A stretch of 64,000 bases of DNA, taken from positions 62,001-126,000 of the forward strand of contig JACRLO010000004.1 of assembly GCA_016235245.1 (NCBI GenBank), written 5' to 3'. Within the stretch, counting starts at the first letter, position 1. Every line of letters begins with the position of its first letter. A program made the position numbers and the translations under genes. Of this stretch, positions 24,218 through 32,918 are shown piece after piece. Below the pieces are notes generated by a model. It searched no databases. It was not told the DNA's origin and worked only from the letters and a program-made list of their open reading frames with translations. This DNA comes from Nitrospirota bacterium. Lineage in GTDB: Bacteria > Nitrospirota > Thermodesulfovibrionia > Thermodesulfovibrionales > UBA6898.

Positions 24218-25315
24218 TTAGAGAAGTGGATCGAGGAGTCTCTGCCCTGACATATTGCTTTTTGACTGAACTGAGACCCATTGATGTAATTTCTTAATAG
24301 CCATGCCGCTGTTTATTACATTGCGGGATATCTCAACTCCATTCTTAATGCTGTTGCACTTGCCAGCCACGTAAAGAATAGCGCCTGCGTTGAGGCAAAC
24401 AAAATTTATACATGCCTCATGCTCCTTGCCAGAGAGCACAGAAAGAAACTTGGCAGATTCCTCTTCGATGCTTCCAGAAAAAGCAATTTCAGAAAACTTG
24501 AAGGTCTTAATTCCCGCATGTTCTGGCATAAAAGAGTACTTCTGTACCTCAGTTTCGGTAAATTCATGGATAATGGTTTCACCACATGGTGAGATTTCGT
24601 CCATGCCCAGTCCTGAGTCACTATCGATACCATAAACAACCATGCCCCTTTGGTATCCGATTTTCTGCATAACCTCAACTACGCTCGGCATAACAGAATC
24701 AGAGTAAACGCCGCGTAGCCCAAGGGTTGGACGTGCAGGATTGGCAAGGGAGGCCGCAATGTTCAATGTAGAACCGAAGCGTATCTGGCTCAGAATCCTG
24801 CCAAGTGCTCCTGGATGGACATGGGAACTCATGCCATTAAACAGACCGATACCAACTTCTCTAATGCTGTCCTCCACCACACTGACTTCACACTCAACAT
24901 CAACCCCCAATGATTCAAGAATATCCACTGTGCCGCATTTTGACGTAAGTGCTCGTGCGCCATGCCTTGCCATCGGGATACCACATGCTGCTGCTACTAT
25001 GGCTGACGCGCTGCTGACATTAAACGTTTTTAGCCGGTCCATGCCGGTGCCGGAGTTGTCAAACAGCCCAGATGGAAGATCGCCTTTTGTATGAATTGTA
25101 TCAATCTCGTCAATGGCTTTCCATGCCGCCACTATCTCCTCTGCGGTTTCTCCTTTGGATGCAAGTGCAGCAAGAAAGGCCCCCTGTTGAAGGTCAGGCT
25201 GGCGATTCTCAAGCACATGCTTGAACATTTGGTATGTTTCCTTTCCCGTTAAATTTTCCCCTTGTATGAGGCGTTGAATCCCCCGCCCAAAATCAGCAAT
25301 TGCAGTTGCATCCAT
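24218..25315 (-). CDS. Anthranilate phosphoribosyltransferase-like (TrpD family) protein in a cobalamin-controlled operon
   Basis: A 365-residue glycosyltransferase family 3 protein. The family motifs are present: PRPP loop DNSGTGMDRLKTFNVSSASA, the nucleotide/aromatic site RHGARALTSKCGTVDILESLG, NPARPTLGLRGVYS and the acidic GLGMDEISPCGE. TrpD moves phosphoribose from PRPP onto anthranilate; here no other trp gene is near. The gene follows a dehydrogenase gene by 20 bases, and that operon starts with a cobalamin riboswitch. The true acceptor is unknown and may be another aromatic amine or a cobamide-related base. That is a guess. Confidence 0.85.
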   Translation of the reverse strand: MDATAIADFGRGIQRLIQGENLTGKETYQMFKHVLENRQPDLQQGAFLAALASKGETAEEIVAAWKAIDEIDTIHTKGDLPSGLFDNSGTGMDRLKTFNVSSASAIVAAACGIPMARHGARALTSKCGTVDILESLGVDVECEVSVVEDSIREVGIGLFNGMSSHVHPGALGRILSQIRFGSTLNIAASLANPARPTLGLRGVYSDSVMPSVVEVMQKIGYQRGMVVYGIDSDSGLGMDEISPCGETIIHEFTETEVQKYSFMPEHAGIKTFKFSEIAFSGSIEEESAKFLSVLSGKEHEACINFVCLNAGAILYVAGKCNSIKNGVEISRNVINSGMAIKKLHQWVSVQSKSNMSGQRLLDPLL

Positions 25316-25335
25316 ATTTTGCCTCCTGATTAAAA

Positions 25336-26301
25336 TTATGGGTAAAGCAGTATTTTCATGCCTTCGCGGCGTTCTACGAGACCAAGCGCTGCATCAAGCT
25401 CGGCAAGCGGCATTTTGTGAGAGATCATATCCTTTACATCCAATTGCCTTGTACCTATCATTTTCAGGGCCTGCACACCGTGGCGGTAACTACACCCATA
25501 CGCCCCAATAATGGTCTGTTCAAGGTAATGCAGGTGATTGAAATCAACTGAAAGAGATGAATCATCTTTTGCAAGTCCCGAAAAAACAACCAGCCTGCCA
25601 CGAGGACCAAGCCCTCCCATTGCCTCCATGTAGGCATTCTTGTCTCCAACGGCAACAAATGCCGCATCAAGATCTTTATCGTGCAGTTTTTCAGACCCCT
25701 CAGCAATAAGTCTTCTTCTCGGGTCTTTCTCTATGACTACGGATTTTGCTCCAAGGGCCTTTACTGCACGGCTTAAAAGAGTGCCAGCAGGCCCAGCTCC
25801 CCATATGCCGACCTTCTCACCTTCTTTTACTGCTGCGAGCTCTATAGCATTCAGGCAACACGAGAGAGGCTCTGTAAGGATGGCTTCCTCATCCAATATC
25901 TCAGAGGGAACTGGGGTCAGACTCTGAATAGGTGCAACCACGTATTCGGCGAATCCCCCGTCGCGATGAAAACCCATGATCCTCATATCCGCACAAAGAT
26001 TACCCGCTCCGCTTTCGCATGTCTTGCATCTTCCGCAGCTTATCCCGGGGTAGATATATACCCTTTGCCCGATATTGATCTCTGAAGTTTTACTGCCAAG
26101 GGCCTCCACCGTGCCTATGACCTCTTCTCCCGGCACCCTGGGAAGGGTCAAATCCCTATGCCCAACCCTAATAATTTTAAGGTCTGTCCTGCAAAGCCCG
26201 GTTACGGTCACCTTGACAAGTGCCTCGTCACTTGCTGGAGTGCGAACAGCAATATCTCCATAGACAAACGAACCAATCTCTTCAATCCATACTGCCTTCA
26301 C
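25336..26301 (-). CDS. Zinc-type medium-chain dehydrogenase, first gene after a cobalamin riboswitch
   Basis: A 321-residue alcohol/sorbitol/threonine dehydrogenase-like protein, slightly short for the family. Seen: catalytic Cys37 in GLCRTD, four structural-zinc Cys in GISCGRCKTCESGAGNLC, Rossmann loop GIWGAGPAGTLL. The usual GHE motif that gives the catalytic-zinc His reads GEE here, so the zinc site may differ. GTG start at 26301 with GGAGGTGA just upstream. Substrate unknown. It is followed by the TrpD-like gene, and the riboswitch implies a link to cobamide supply. Confidence 0.88.
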   Translation of the reverse strand: MKAVWIEEIGSFVYGDIAVRTPASDEALVKVTVTGLCRTDLKIIRVGHRDLTLPRVPGEEVIGTVEALGSKTSEINIGQRVYIYPGISCGRCKTCESGAGNLCADMRIMGFHRDGGFAEYVVAPIQSLTPVPSEILDEEAILTEPLSCCLNAIELAAVKEGEKVGIWGAGPAGTLLSRAVKALGAKSVVIEKDPRRRLIAEGSEKLHDKDLDAAFVAVGDKNAYMEAMGGLGPRGRLVVFSGLAKDDSSLSVDFNHLHYLEQTIIGAYGCSYRHGVQALKMIGTRQLDVKDMISHKMPLAELDAALGLVERREGMKILLYP

Positions 26302-26314
26302 CTGCTCACCTCCA

Positions 26315-26361
26315 AATAAAAAAGAGGCCCAATGGAAGATAAGCTTCCATCGGACCTCTTT
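26315..26361 (-). terminator. Intrinsic terminator of the cobalamin riboswitch
   Basis: On the minus strand AAAGAGG(T)CC and ATGGAAG pair with CTTCCAT and GG(G)CCTCTTT, followed by TTTTTATTT. It ends just before the ribosome binding site of the dehydrogenase gene. Confidence 0.85.
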
Positions 26362-26391
26362 ACCATCAAGTGCCGTATTTACATCCGTCTC

Positions 26392-26532
26392 AACACGTCT
26401 TCTGGCTTATGGGTCAACCACCATGGGCTGCGCCTTCCCGGCAGTGTGATTTCTGCCAGTGGCCTAGATGCAGCCGGTGTCACCAATTACAGCGGCGGGA
26501 CCACCACGGATTCTAACCGTGTTCCGTATTGT
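26392..26532 (-). ncRNA. Cobalamin riboswitch (AdoCbl type)
   Basis: Read on the minus strand: ACACGGTTAGAATCCGTG, then CCCGCCGCTGTAA, GGTGAC, GCCACTGGCAGAAATCACACTGCCGGGAAGGC as the B12 box region, and a closing AAGCCAGAAGAC. These blocks in this order define the cobalamin aptamer. A perfect sigma70 promoter lies just upstream and an intrinsic terminator just downstream. By the usual logic, cobalamin should switch off the dehydrogenase and TrpD-like genes. Confidence 0.95.
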
Positions 26533-26544
26533 TAAGACAGTAGA

Positions 26545-26573
26545 ATTATATGGTCAGCATGAATCAATGTCAA
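26545..26573 (-). promoter_or_regulatory. Perfect-consensus sigma70 promoter of the cobalamin riboswitch
   Basis: On the minus strand TTGACA (26568-26573), a 17-base spacer and TATAAT (26545-26550). All twelve consensus bases match. The start site falls about 7 bases later, just before the aptamer. Confidence 0.9.
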
Positions 26574-26763
26574 ATTTCTCTCTCTCCTGCTATAACATAT
26601 GTGCTAATATCCTTCCATGAATTGCTGTCCTATGAAAATTGATGCTGGCGGCCGATGATTTAAAATCAGACTTATTCTTGTCTTTGTGTCTATTCGTTGT
26701 TTTTGTCATTGGCGGGGCAATAACTGCCAGTATGAGACATAGAACTGTTCGCTTATTATTCTC

Positions 26764-27078
26764 ATGATGCCCGATAGCCCCATAAGATGGATTATTGCCG
26801 CTCCTATCCTGTTGCTCGGCCTTGTCGGGCACGTGCTCACGTTAGCGGTCTGCGTCTCAATAATTCGTCAGTGCCTCACCCGTAAGACTTTTCGTCCAAC
26901 ATCCGGGTTGCCTTTGGTCGGTCCGCTGTTCTTTGCCTTGTCATACGTGGTAATTAGGTCGTCAATGGTCTTATGGCTTGCGGCACTGCTCCTGGTGCTA
27001 GAGCTGCTATTGGGGGGCATAACCGGCCTCGTCATACGAATAAGCGGGGCTGAACCTAAGAAGAAAGACTCTGTTTAG
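26764..27078 (+). CDS. Small hypothetical inner-membrane protein
   Basis: A 104-residue protein with three hydrophobic segments (about residues 8-34, 48-62 and 66-93) and a charged C-terminal tail (EPKKKDSV). No known family recognised. The start may be either of two adjacent ATGs. No Shine-Dalgarno box is evident. It stands alone between the cobalamin-controlled operon and the Prc protease gene. Confidence 0.5.
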   Translation: MMPDSPIRWIIAAPILLLGLVGHVLTLAVCVSIIRQCLTRKTFRPTSGLPLVGPLFFALSYVVIRSSMVLWLAALLLVLELLLGGITGLVIRISGAEPKKKDSV

Positions 27079-27166
27079 AACCCTTTGAACATCACACTGT
27101 TAACTAATAAGACTTTCCTGCCAGCTACGGCTAGCTCCACAGCGCAAGGATATCAACGGTTCTTGT

Positions 27167-29398
27167 TCAGTTTGCGGTGATCGGGATGCAGGAAGGGTCA
27201 GCGGCAATCATGTCTTCTATGACTGACATCGCTTCTTTTACATATGAATCGTCAGAGACCGTTTTGAGAAAGTCCTGCCTTTTTTCTTCAGGCGTCCTGG
27301 CTTCGTTGTCCGGCTTAGGCCGGCTTAAGGGTGTTTTGATATCTTTTTCTTTCTGTCTGCGAGATTCCTCTATTTCTCTGCGCACGTCTTCTATATTCAA
27401 TGACCTGACTGTATTTTTTTTCTTTTCTGCAAGTCGTGTGGTCTCTTTTTCCATGTCGTTAAATTGCTGGCTCGATTTCACCCTTGTGCGGCTTTTCTCC
27501 CGCAGGGCAGACATGGCAGGCCTGCATTTTGGCCATGGTGTATAGGCAGCAGGCTTGACAGAGTCCCACGGTAAGGCAAAGTCAAGATATTGCTCTCCGG
27601 TCCTGAGGCCGCTTATTACGTCTGGCAGTACGATGTCAGGCACTACTCCGCGATATTGCGTGGAGTCGCCGTTTACGCGATAGAACTTCTGGATCGTAAG
27701 TCTGAGTGCGCCGAGAGGTTTGTATGCTTCCATGTTCTGGAACGGGATCTTATTGTCAAGGTCGATGATTGTCTGGACGGTTCCCTTGCCGTGAGTATGC
27801 TCTCCGCCCATAATAACGGCGCGGCCATAGTTTTGAAGTGCGCCGGCCAATATTTCAGAGGCAGAAGCACTGATCGTATTGACCAGTATTACCAACGGTC
27901 CGTCATAGACAATCTCCGGCTGGTCGTCTGACAAGGCTGTTATCCGGTCATTACCGCTCTTGACCTGCACAACAGGACCGGTTTCGATGAAGAGCCCGGC
28001 TATTTTTACTGCGTCCGTCAGCGCGCCGCCCCCGTTATTTCTGAGGTCTATGATAAGCCCTTTAATATTTTGAGCCTTGAGATTGGCGAGCTCAGCACTG
28101 ACATCGTCCGTTACATTGCGTACTTTACCGCCGCTGCCAGATCCTTCGAAATCACGGTAAAAGGAAGGGATTTTGAGATAACCGAATGTATCGCCCTTTT
28201 CGTTGTTCTTAATGACAGCACTTTTTGCAAAGGTTTCCTCAATCTGGATAACATCGCGAACAATCGATATGGTCAGCATCTTATCATCAGGTTTTTTGAT
28301 CGTGAGCCTGACTTCAGTCCCTTTTTTCCCCCGGATCAGCTTGACAGCATCCTGTACCCTCATGCCGCTGATGGGGACAGACTCGTTGGCCCCTTCAGCG
28401 ACTTTAAGGATAATATCTTCAGCCTGAAGCTGCCCTTGTCTTGACGCAGGGCTTCCGGCGATAATGGCTACGACTTTTATCTGGCCTTCGTCCTCCTTAA
28501 GCGTTGCGCCAATCCCTTCAAGAGAGCCCCGCATGCTGATATCGAAATCCTCCTTATTCGTGGGAGGCATATAGTCTGTATGCGGATCGAATGCATGAGC
28601 CACAGCATTTAATAAACGCTCGTAGTGTTCATTTTCTTTTTCGCGGATTATTCGTGAAAAAAATTGATCATACGCCTTCAGGACCTTGTCACGGGCGGTA
28701 TTTCTGAGGTCTTTATCCTCAGTCGGCTTTTTGTCCGTCTGACCGTCGCGGGACTTCTGAGCCTTCCCTGCAATAGAGGCGGTCTCCTCAGTCTGGGTCA
28801 AATATTGGAGCAACACTTCGTATTTCAGTGTTTTTCTCCAGCGTTCCCGCAATTCCAGGTCGTCTTTGCAGTATGCGAGTTTCTCGACATCGGTTTCAAT
28901 AAACTCCCTGGTCGAAAAATCGAAATCACCTGAAAGTATTTCCTTGACGATCCCGTATACAGTCGCTGCCCTGGCAGAGAGGATTGCCGCACCTCTTAGC
29001 GGAAGTTCAAGATTGCCTGAGTTCATTTCATCGTCGATGAGCTTTGAATATTTCCCCAGGTTGGCAACATCTTCTGTCAGCAGGATCCGTTTCTGATAGT
29101 CGAGTTGTTTGAGATAAAGGCCGAAAGCCTCCTCTGAGGTTTTGTCGTCAATTTTCTTATGAGAGAAGTGGCTTGTTTCAAGGCTGTCGCGAATGAGAAA
29201 AGTCAGAAGTTTAGCCCTATTGGCCTCATAATGAACCGGGTGCTGGGGGTCCTGGGCATATCCGGAGCCGCAGAGCAGTAAAGACAGGAGCAGAAATACA
29301 AGACAGGATCGCAAGAAATGCCTGCCTGAGTTGGGCAGATATGAAAACGGCGAACGAATGCGTGGACAGGGGCAAAACCTGGACCTGAAAAATCTCAT
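27167..29398 (-). CDS. prc: Carboxy-terminal (tail-specific) processing protease, S41 family
   Basis: A periplasmic serine protease of about 743 residues. In order: hydrophobic signal (about residues 32-48 of the chosen form), helical N-domain, PDZ domain (SLEGIGATLKEDEG...VPISGM), and the S41 catalytic domain with Ser in TISASASEIL and Lys in HTHGKGTVQ, then the long C-terminal domain of the Prc/Tsp type (DUF3340). It trims lipoproteins and degrades misfolded periplasmic proteins. The start is taken at ATG 29398; ATG 29443 is possible. Divergent from glnS. Confidence 0.93.
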   Translation of the reverse strand: MRFFRSRFCPCPRIRSPFSYLPNSGRHFLRSCLVFLLLSLLLCGSGYAQDPQHPVHYEANRAKLLTFLIRDSLETSHFSHKKIDDKTSEEAFGLYLKQLDYQKRILLTEDVANLGKYSKLIDDEMNSGNLELPLRGAAILSARAATVYGIVKEILSGDFDFSTREFIETDVEKLAYCKDDLELRERWRKTLKYEVLLQYLTQTEETASIAGKAQKSRDGQTDKKPTEDKDLRNTARDKVLKAYDQFFSRIIREKENEHYERLLNAVAHAFDPHTDYMPPTNKEDFDISMRGSLEGIGATLKEDEGQIKVVAIIAGSPASRQGQLQAEDIILKVAEGANESVPISGMRVQDAVKLIRGKKGTEVRLTIKKPDDKMLTISIVRDVIQIEETFAKSAVIKNNEKGDTFGYLKIPSFYRDFEGSGSGGKVRNVTDDVSAELANLKAQNIKGLIIDLRNNGGGALTDAVKIAGLFIETGPVVQVKSGNDRITALSDDQPEIVYDGPLVILVNTISASASEILAGALQNYGRAVIMGGEHTHGKGTVQTIIDLDNKIPFQNMEAYKPLGALRLTIQKFYRVNGDSTQYRGVVPDIVLPDVISGLRTGEQYLDFALPWDSVKPAAYTPWPKCRPAMSALREKSRTRVKSSQQFNDMEKETTRLAEKKKNTVRSLNIEDVRREIEESRRQKEKDIKTPLSRPKPDNEARTPEEKRQDFLKTVSDDSYVKEAMSVIEDMIAADPSCIPITAN

Positions 29399-29537
29399 GC
29401 TTTTATCATACTCCGCAGGTTTTATTTTGAGCAACAGCGACATGATAACGGTGCAACAATATGAAGGAATAAGGTAGAATTAATTGCCTGTATGTGAGAC
29501 AGGCTTGAGCCTTGCAGCAGACGAAGGGACATAATAC

Positions 29538-31238
29538 ATGACTGACGAAACCCCAAGACCATCTGATTTTATTCGTGAAATTGTCAGCGAAGACCGGAAG
29601 TCCGGCAAGCATGAAAAGCGGGTCCATACGCGATTCCCGCCAGAGCCCAACGGGTATCTGCATATGGGGCATGCAAAGTCCATCTGCCTGAACTTCGGCA
29701 TTGCGCAGGAGTTCGGGGGCAGATGCAATCTCCGCTTTGACGACACCAACCCCGAGAAGGAAGAGCAGGAATACGTGAATTCCATCATCGACTCGGTCAA
29801 GTGGCTCGGTTTCGATTTCGGTCCCGAGCCTTTCTATGCCAGCGACTACTTTGATTTTATGTATAGAAGCGCTGAATACCTGATCACGGCGGGCCATGCC
29901 TATGTTGACAGCCAGACGGCCGATGCAATGAGAGAAAGCAGGGGAACGCTGACATCTCCCGGAAAGAACTCTCCGTTTCGGCAGCGCACTGTTGAGGAGA
30001 ACCTTTGTCTGTTCCGCGAAATGCGCGAAGGCAGACACCCTGACGGCTCTTTGGTGGTGCGCGCAAAGATTGATATGAGTTCGCCGAATATCAACATGCG
30101 TGACCCGGCGATCTATCGTATCAAGCGTGCCGAACACCATCGGACTGGCAACATGTGGTGTATTTACCCGATGTACACGTATGCCCATCCTATTGAAGAT
30201 GCCATAGAGAACATTACCCACTCGATCTGCACGCTTGAGTTTGAAGACCAGCGGCCTTTTTACGACTGGCTCCTTGAGCGGCTTGCCGAGGGTGGACTGC
30301 TGAAGCGGCCACTGCCTCAGCAGATAGAATTTGCACGTCTGAATCTCAGCTATACCGTGTTGAGCAAGAGGAAGCTTGTTCAACTGGTCAATGAGGGCCA
30401 TGTGAAGGGATGGGATGATCCGCGGATGCCGACTATTGCCGGCATCAGAAGGAGAGGCTATACGCCGGAGTCGATCAGAAATTTCTGTGAGCGCATAGGC
30501 GTTGCCAAGAGGGACAGCGTGGTGGACCTCGGGCTCCTGGAGTTCTGCATCCGTGAAGACCTGAATAAGCGGGCTCCCCGTGTTATGGCGGTGCTGCGTC
30601 CGCTTAAGGTCGTTATTACGAACTATCCTGAGGCGCAGGAAGAGGAACTCGATGCCATTAACAACCCCGAGGACCCGAATGCAGGAACTCGGAAAGTGCC
30701 CTTCTCCCGTGAGCTCTACATTGAACAGGATGATTTCCGCGAGGACCCGCCCAAGCAGTTTTTCCGCCTTGCGCCGGGTCGGGAAGTAAGGCTTCGGTAT
30801 GCCTATTTTATTACCTGTGAAAAGGTTATCAGGGACGAAAAGACGGGTGAAGTGATTGAACTGCACTGCTCGTATGACTCTGCAACGCGCGGCGGGGATG
30901 CGCCTGATAACAGAAAAGTGAAGGCAACCCTGCACTGGGTGTCGGCAAGGCATGCAGTCAGAGCGGAGGTCAGGCTTTATAACACCCTTTTTACCAAGCC
31001 TGAGCCGGGCAGTGAGAGTAATGACTTTTTGACCGACCTAAATGCGGATTCCCTTGAGGTGCTCGACACCTGTTTTATTGAACCGGGCATTGCGGGTGCT
31101 GCTCCCGGAAGCAGATACCAGTTCGAGAGAATGGGCTATTTCTGCGTTGACGGTGATTCCACAGGAGATGCCCTGATATTTAACAGGACCGTGACGCTGA
31201 AAGATACGTGGGCAAAGATCGAGAAGGCCAAAAAATAA
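29538..31238 (+). CDS. glnS: Glutaminyl-tRNA synthetase
   Basis: A 566-residue class I synthetase charging tRNA-Gln with glutamine. The HIGH motif is [12 protein letters not shown] and the KMSKS-like motif VLSKRKL; C-terminal anticodon-binding beta-barrels follow. The size is close to E. coli GlnRS (554). AAGGGA precedes the ATG. The same window holds gltX, so the two synthetases are separate here. Confidence 0.96.
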   Translation: MTDETPRPSDFIREIVSEDRKSGKHEKRVHTRFPPEPNGYLHMGHAKSICLNFGIAQEFGGRCNLRFDDTNPEKEEQEYVNSIIDSVKWLGFDFGPEPFYASDYFDFMYRSAEYLITAGHAYVDSQTADAMRESRGTLTSPGKNSPFRQRTVEENLCLFREMREGRHPDGSLVVRAKIDMSSPNINMRDPAIYRIKRAEHHRTGNMWCIYPMYTYAHPIEDAIENITHSICTLEFEDQRPFYDWLLERLAEGGLLKRPLPQQIEFARLNLSYTVLSKRKLVQLVNEGHVKGWDDPRMPTIAGIRRRGYTPESIRNFCERIGVAKRDSVVDLGLLEFCIREDLNKRAPRVMAVLRPLKVVITNYPEAQEEELDAINNPEDPNAGTRKVPFSRELYIEQDDFREDPPKQFFRLAPGREVRLRYAYFITCEKVIRDEKTGEVIELHCSYDSATRGGDAPDNRKVKATLHWVSARHAVRAEVRLYNTLFTKPEPGSESNDFLTDLNADSLEVLDTCFIEPGIAGAAPGSRYQFERMGYFCVDGDSTGDALIFNRTVTLKDTWAKIEKAKK

Positions 31239-31316
31239 AAATGCAGGAAGTCAGGTTCATGAGTTCGCTATTGCGCAACTTTTATCATTTTTCGTGTATT
31301 ATGAGGCTATAACATA

Positions 31317-32306
31317 ATGAGCTATATTGCTGTCATAGGTGCAGGAAGTTGGGGAACAACGCTTGCAAGTCTGCTCGTGGAGAAGGGATATGATGTTTCT
31401 TTATGGGCGCGGGAGCAGGACGTTGCCGATGAGATCAATGAAAAAAGCAGAAACAGCGTCTATCTCCCTGAGGTGCCTCTGCCTGCCGCTCTTAAGGCAA
31501 CGAGCAGCATTGAAGAGGCACTCAAGACGGCGCGCTATGTCCTCAACGTAGTCCCTACACAGTTTACCCGGGCTGTTTTCAGGGAAGCGGTTGCCTGTTT
31601 GCGAAGTGATGCGGTTATTATCAGTGCATCCAAGGGGATTGAGCAGGGAACTCTTTTTACGGTATCGGATATCCTGCATGAGGTAACCGGGAAACCGGTG
31701 GCAGCTCTTTCAGGACCGAGTTTCGCGAAAGAGGTGATCAGGAAGCTTCCCACTGCCGTTACTCTTGCGGCAGCAGATATTAACACCGGACTCCTCCTGC
31801 AAGAAATCTTTAACTCCGGATATTTCCGCGTCTATACACATACTGATGTGATCGGCGTGGAGGTTGGCGGTGCCTTGAAGAATGTTGTTGCGATCGCCTC
31901 AGGAATATGCGACGGCCTCGGCCTTGGCCACAGCGCTCGCGCTGCCCTGATAACTCGTGGTCTTGTAGAGATATCGCGGCTTGGCAAGGCAATGGACGCA
32001 GACCCGACCACCTTTTCAGGGTTGAGCGGTCTCGGTGATCTGGTGCTTACCTGTACGGGCCCTCTTTCGAGGAACTATACGGTGGGCGTTAATCTCGGCA
32101 AGGGCATGAAGCTCAAAGAAATCCTGTCTTCCTCAAGGAGTGTTGCAGAAGGCGTTGCCACATCCCTCTCTGCCTTTGAACTTGGGCAGAAAATGGGCGT
32201 TGAAATGCCTATCATTGATCAGGTCTATGAGGTGCTTTATCAGGACAGAGACCCTGAAACTGCCGTGCTCAGCCTCATGAACCGTGCGCTTAAATCCGAG
32301 TTCTGA
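31317..32306 (+). CDS. gpsA: Glycerol-3-phosphate dehydrogenase [NAD(P)+]
   Basis: A 329-residue cytoplasmic enzyme that makes sn-glycerol 3-phosphate for phospholipids from dihydroxyacetone phosphate. N-terminal Rossmann motif GAGSWGTTLAS, the ASKG stretch and the substrate region EVGGALKNVVAIASGICDGLGLGHSARAALITRG are all classic. A TATAAC or TATTAT -10-like box lies within 15 bases of the ATG and no ribosome binding site is seen, so the transcript may be leaderless. Confidence 0.96.
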   Translation: MSYIAVIGAGSWGTTLASLLVEKGYDVSLWAREQDVADEINEKSRNSVYLPEVPLPAALKATSSIEEALKTARYVLNVVPTQFTRAVFREAVACLRSDAVIISASKGIEQGTLFTVSDILHEVTGKPVAALSGPSFAKEVIRKLPTAVTLAAADINTGLLLQEIFNSGYFRVYTHTDVIGVEVGGALKNVVAIASGICDGLGLGHSARAALITRGLVEISRLGKAMDADPTTFSGLSGLGDLVLTCTGPLSRNYTVGVNLGKGMKLKEILSSSRSVAEGVATSLSAFELGQKMGVEMPIIDQVYEVLYQDRDPETAVLSLMNRALKSEF

Positions 32307-32454
32307 ATCATTATTTGCTCCCGCCTTACATCACAGACCTCCCCTGAACGCTCATTTATTTTTTGCCTGTCTGATTTTGTGATACTATTTATCATGAGGT
32401 GAGGGCAGGTAATCTCTCACAAATATTAATCTATAGAACCGGAGGGTTGTCCAC

Positions 32455-32904
32455 GTGTTTAAAGAATTCAAGGAATTTGCCGTAAAAGGAAATGTGGTTG
32501 ACATGGCGGTTGGTGTTATCATCGGCGCAGCCTTTACTTCGATCGTTAATTCGCTTGTCAACGATATCATTATGCCGCCCGTCGGCCTTATTCTCGGCAA
32601 GGTCGATTTTACAAACCTGTATCTTGTATTCAGGGACGGCAAGATCCCGGCCCCATACAGTTCTCTTGCTGATGCCAAGGCTGCAGGCGCCGTGACCCTC
32701 AACTATGGCATCTTTATTAATGCCATCATCAGTTTTCTTATTGTGGCCTTTGCCGTATTCCTCCTGGTCCGTACAATCAATCGTCTGAAGAGACAGTCTG
32801 AGGAGCCGCCAGTAGTGCCGGTGACCAAAGAATGTCCGTTCTGCCTCTCCGTGATCCCGATAAAAGCGGTTCGCTGTGCTCACTGTACAACTGAACTGAA
32901 GTAG
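32455..32904 (+). CDS. mscL: Large-conductance mechanosensitive channel with C-terminal zinc ribbon
   Basis: The pressure-release channel of the inner membrane. Residues 1-115 are MscL: N-terminal amphipathic [28 protein letters not shown]1, periplasmic loop, TM2 ([16 protein letters not shown]) and the basic stretch after it. Residues about 124-147 add an unusual zinc ribbon (CPFC, 13 residues, CAHC) where most MscL proteins have only a helical bundle. GTG start 32455 behind GGAGGG. 14 bases before the DUF748 gene. Confidence 0.93.
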   Translation: MFKEFKEFAVKGNVVDMAVGVIIGAAFTSIVNSLVNDIIMPPVGLILGKVDFTNLYLVFRDGKIPAPYSSLADAKAAGAVTLNYGIFINAIISFLIVAFAVFLLVRTINRLKRQSEEPPVVPVTKECPFCLSVIPIKAVRCAHCTTELK

Positions 32905-32918
32905 GAGGGCTTTGCACT

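Noticed and set aside
29406-30953. 515-codon minus-strand frame
   Set aside because: Antisense to glnS, whose motifs are unmistakable. The frame arises from codon bias of the real gene.
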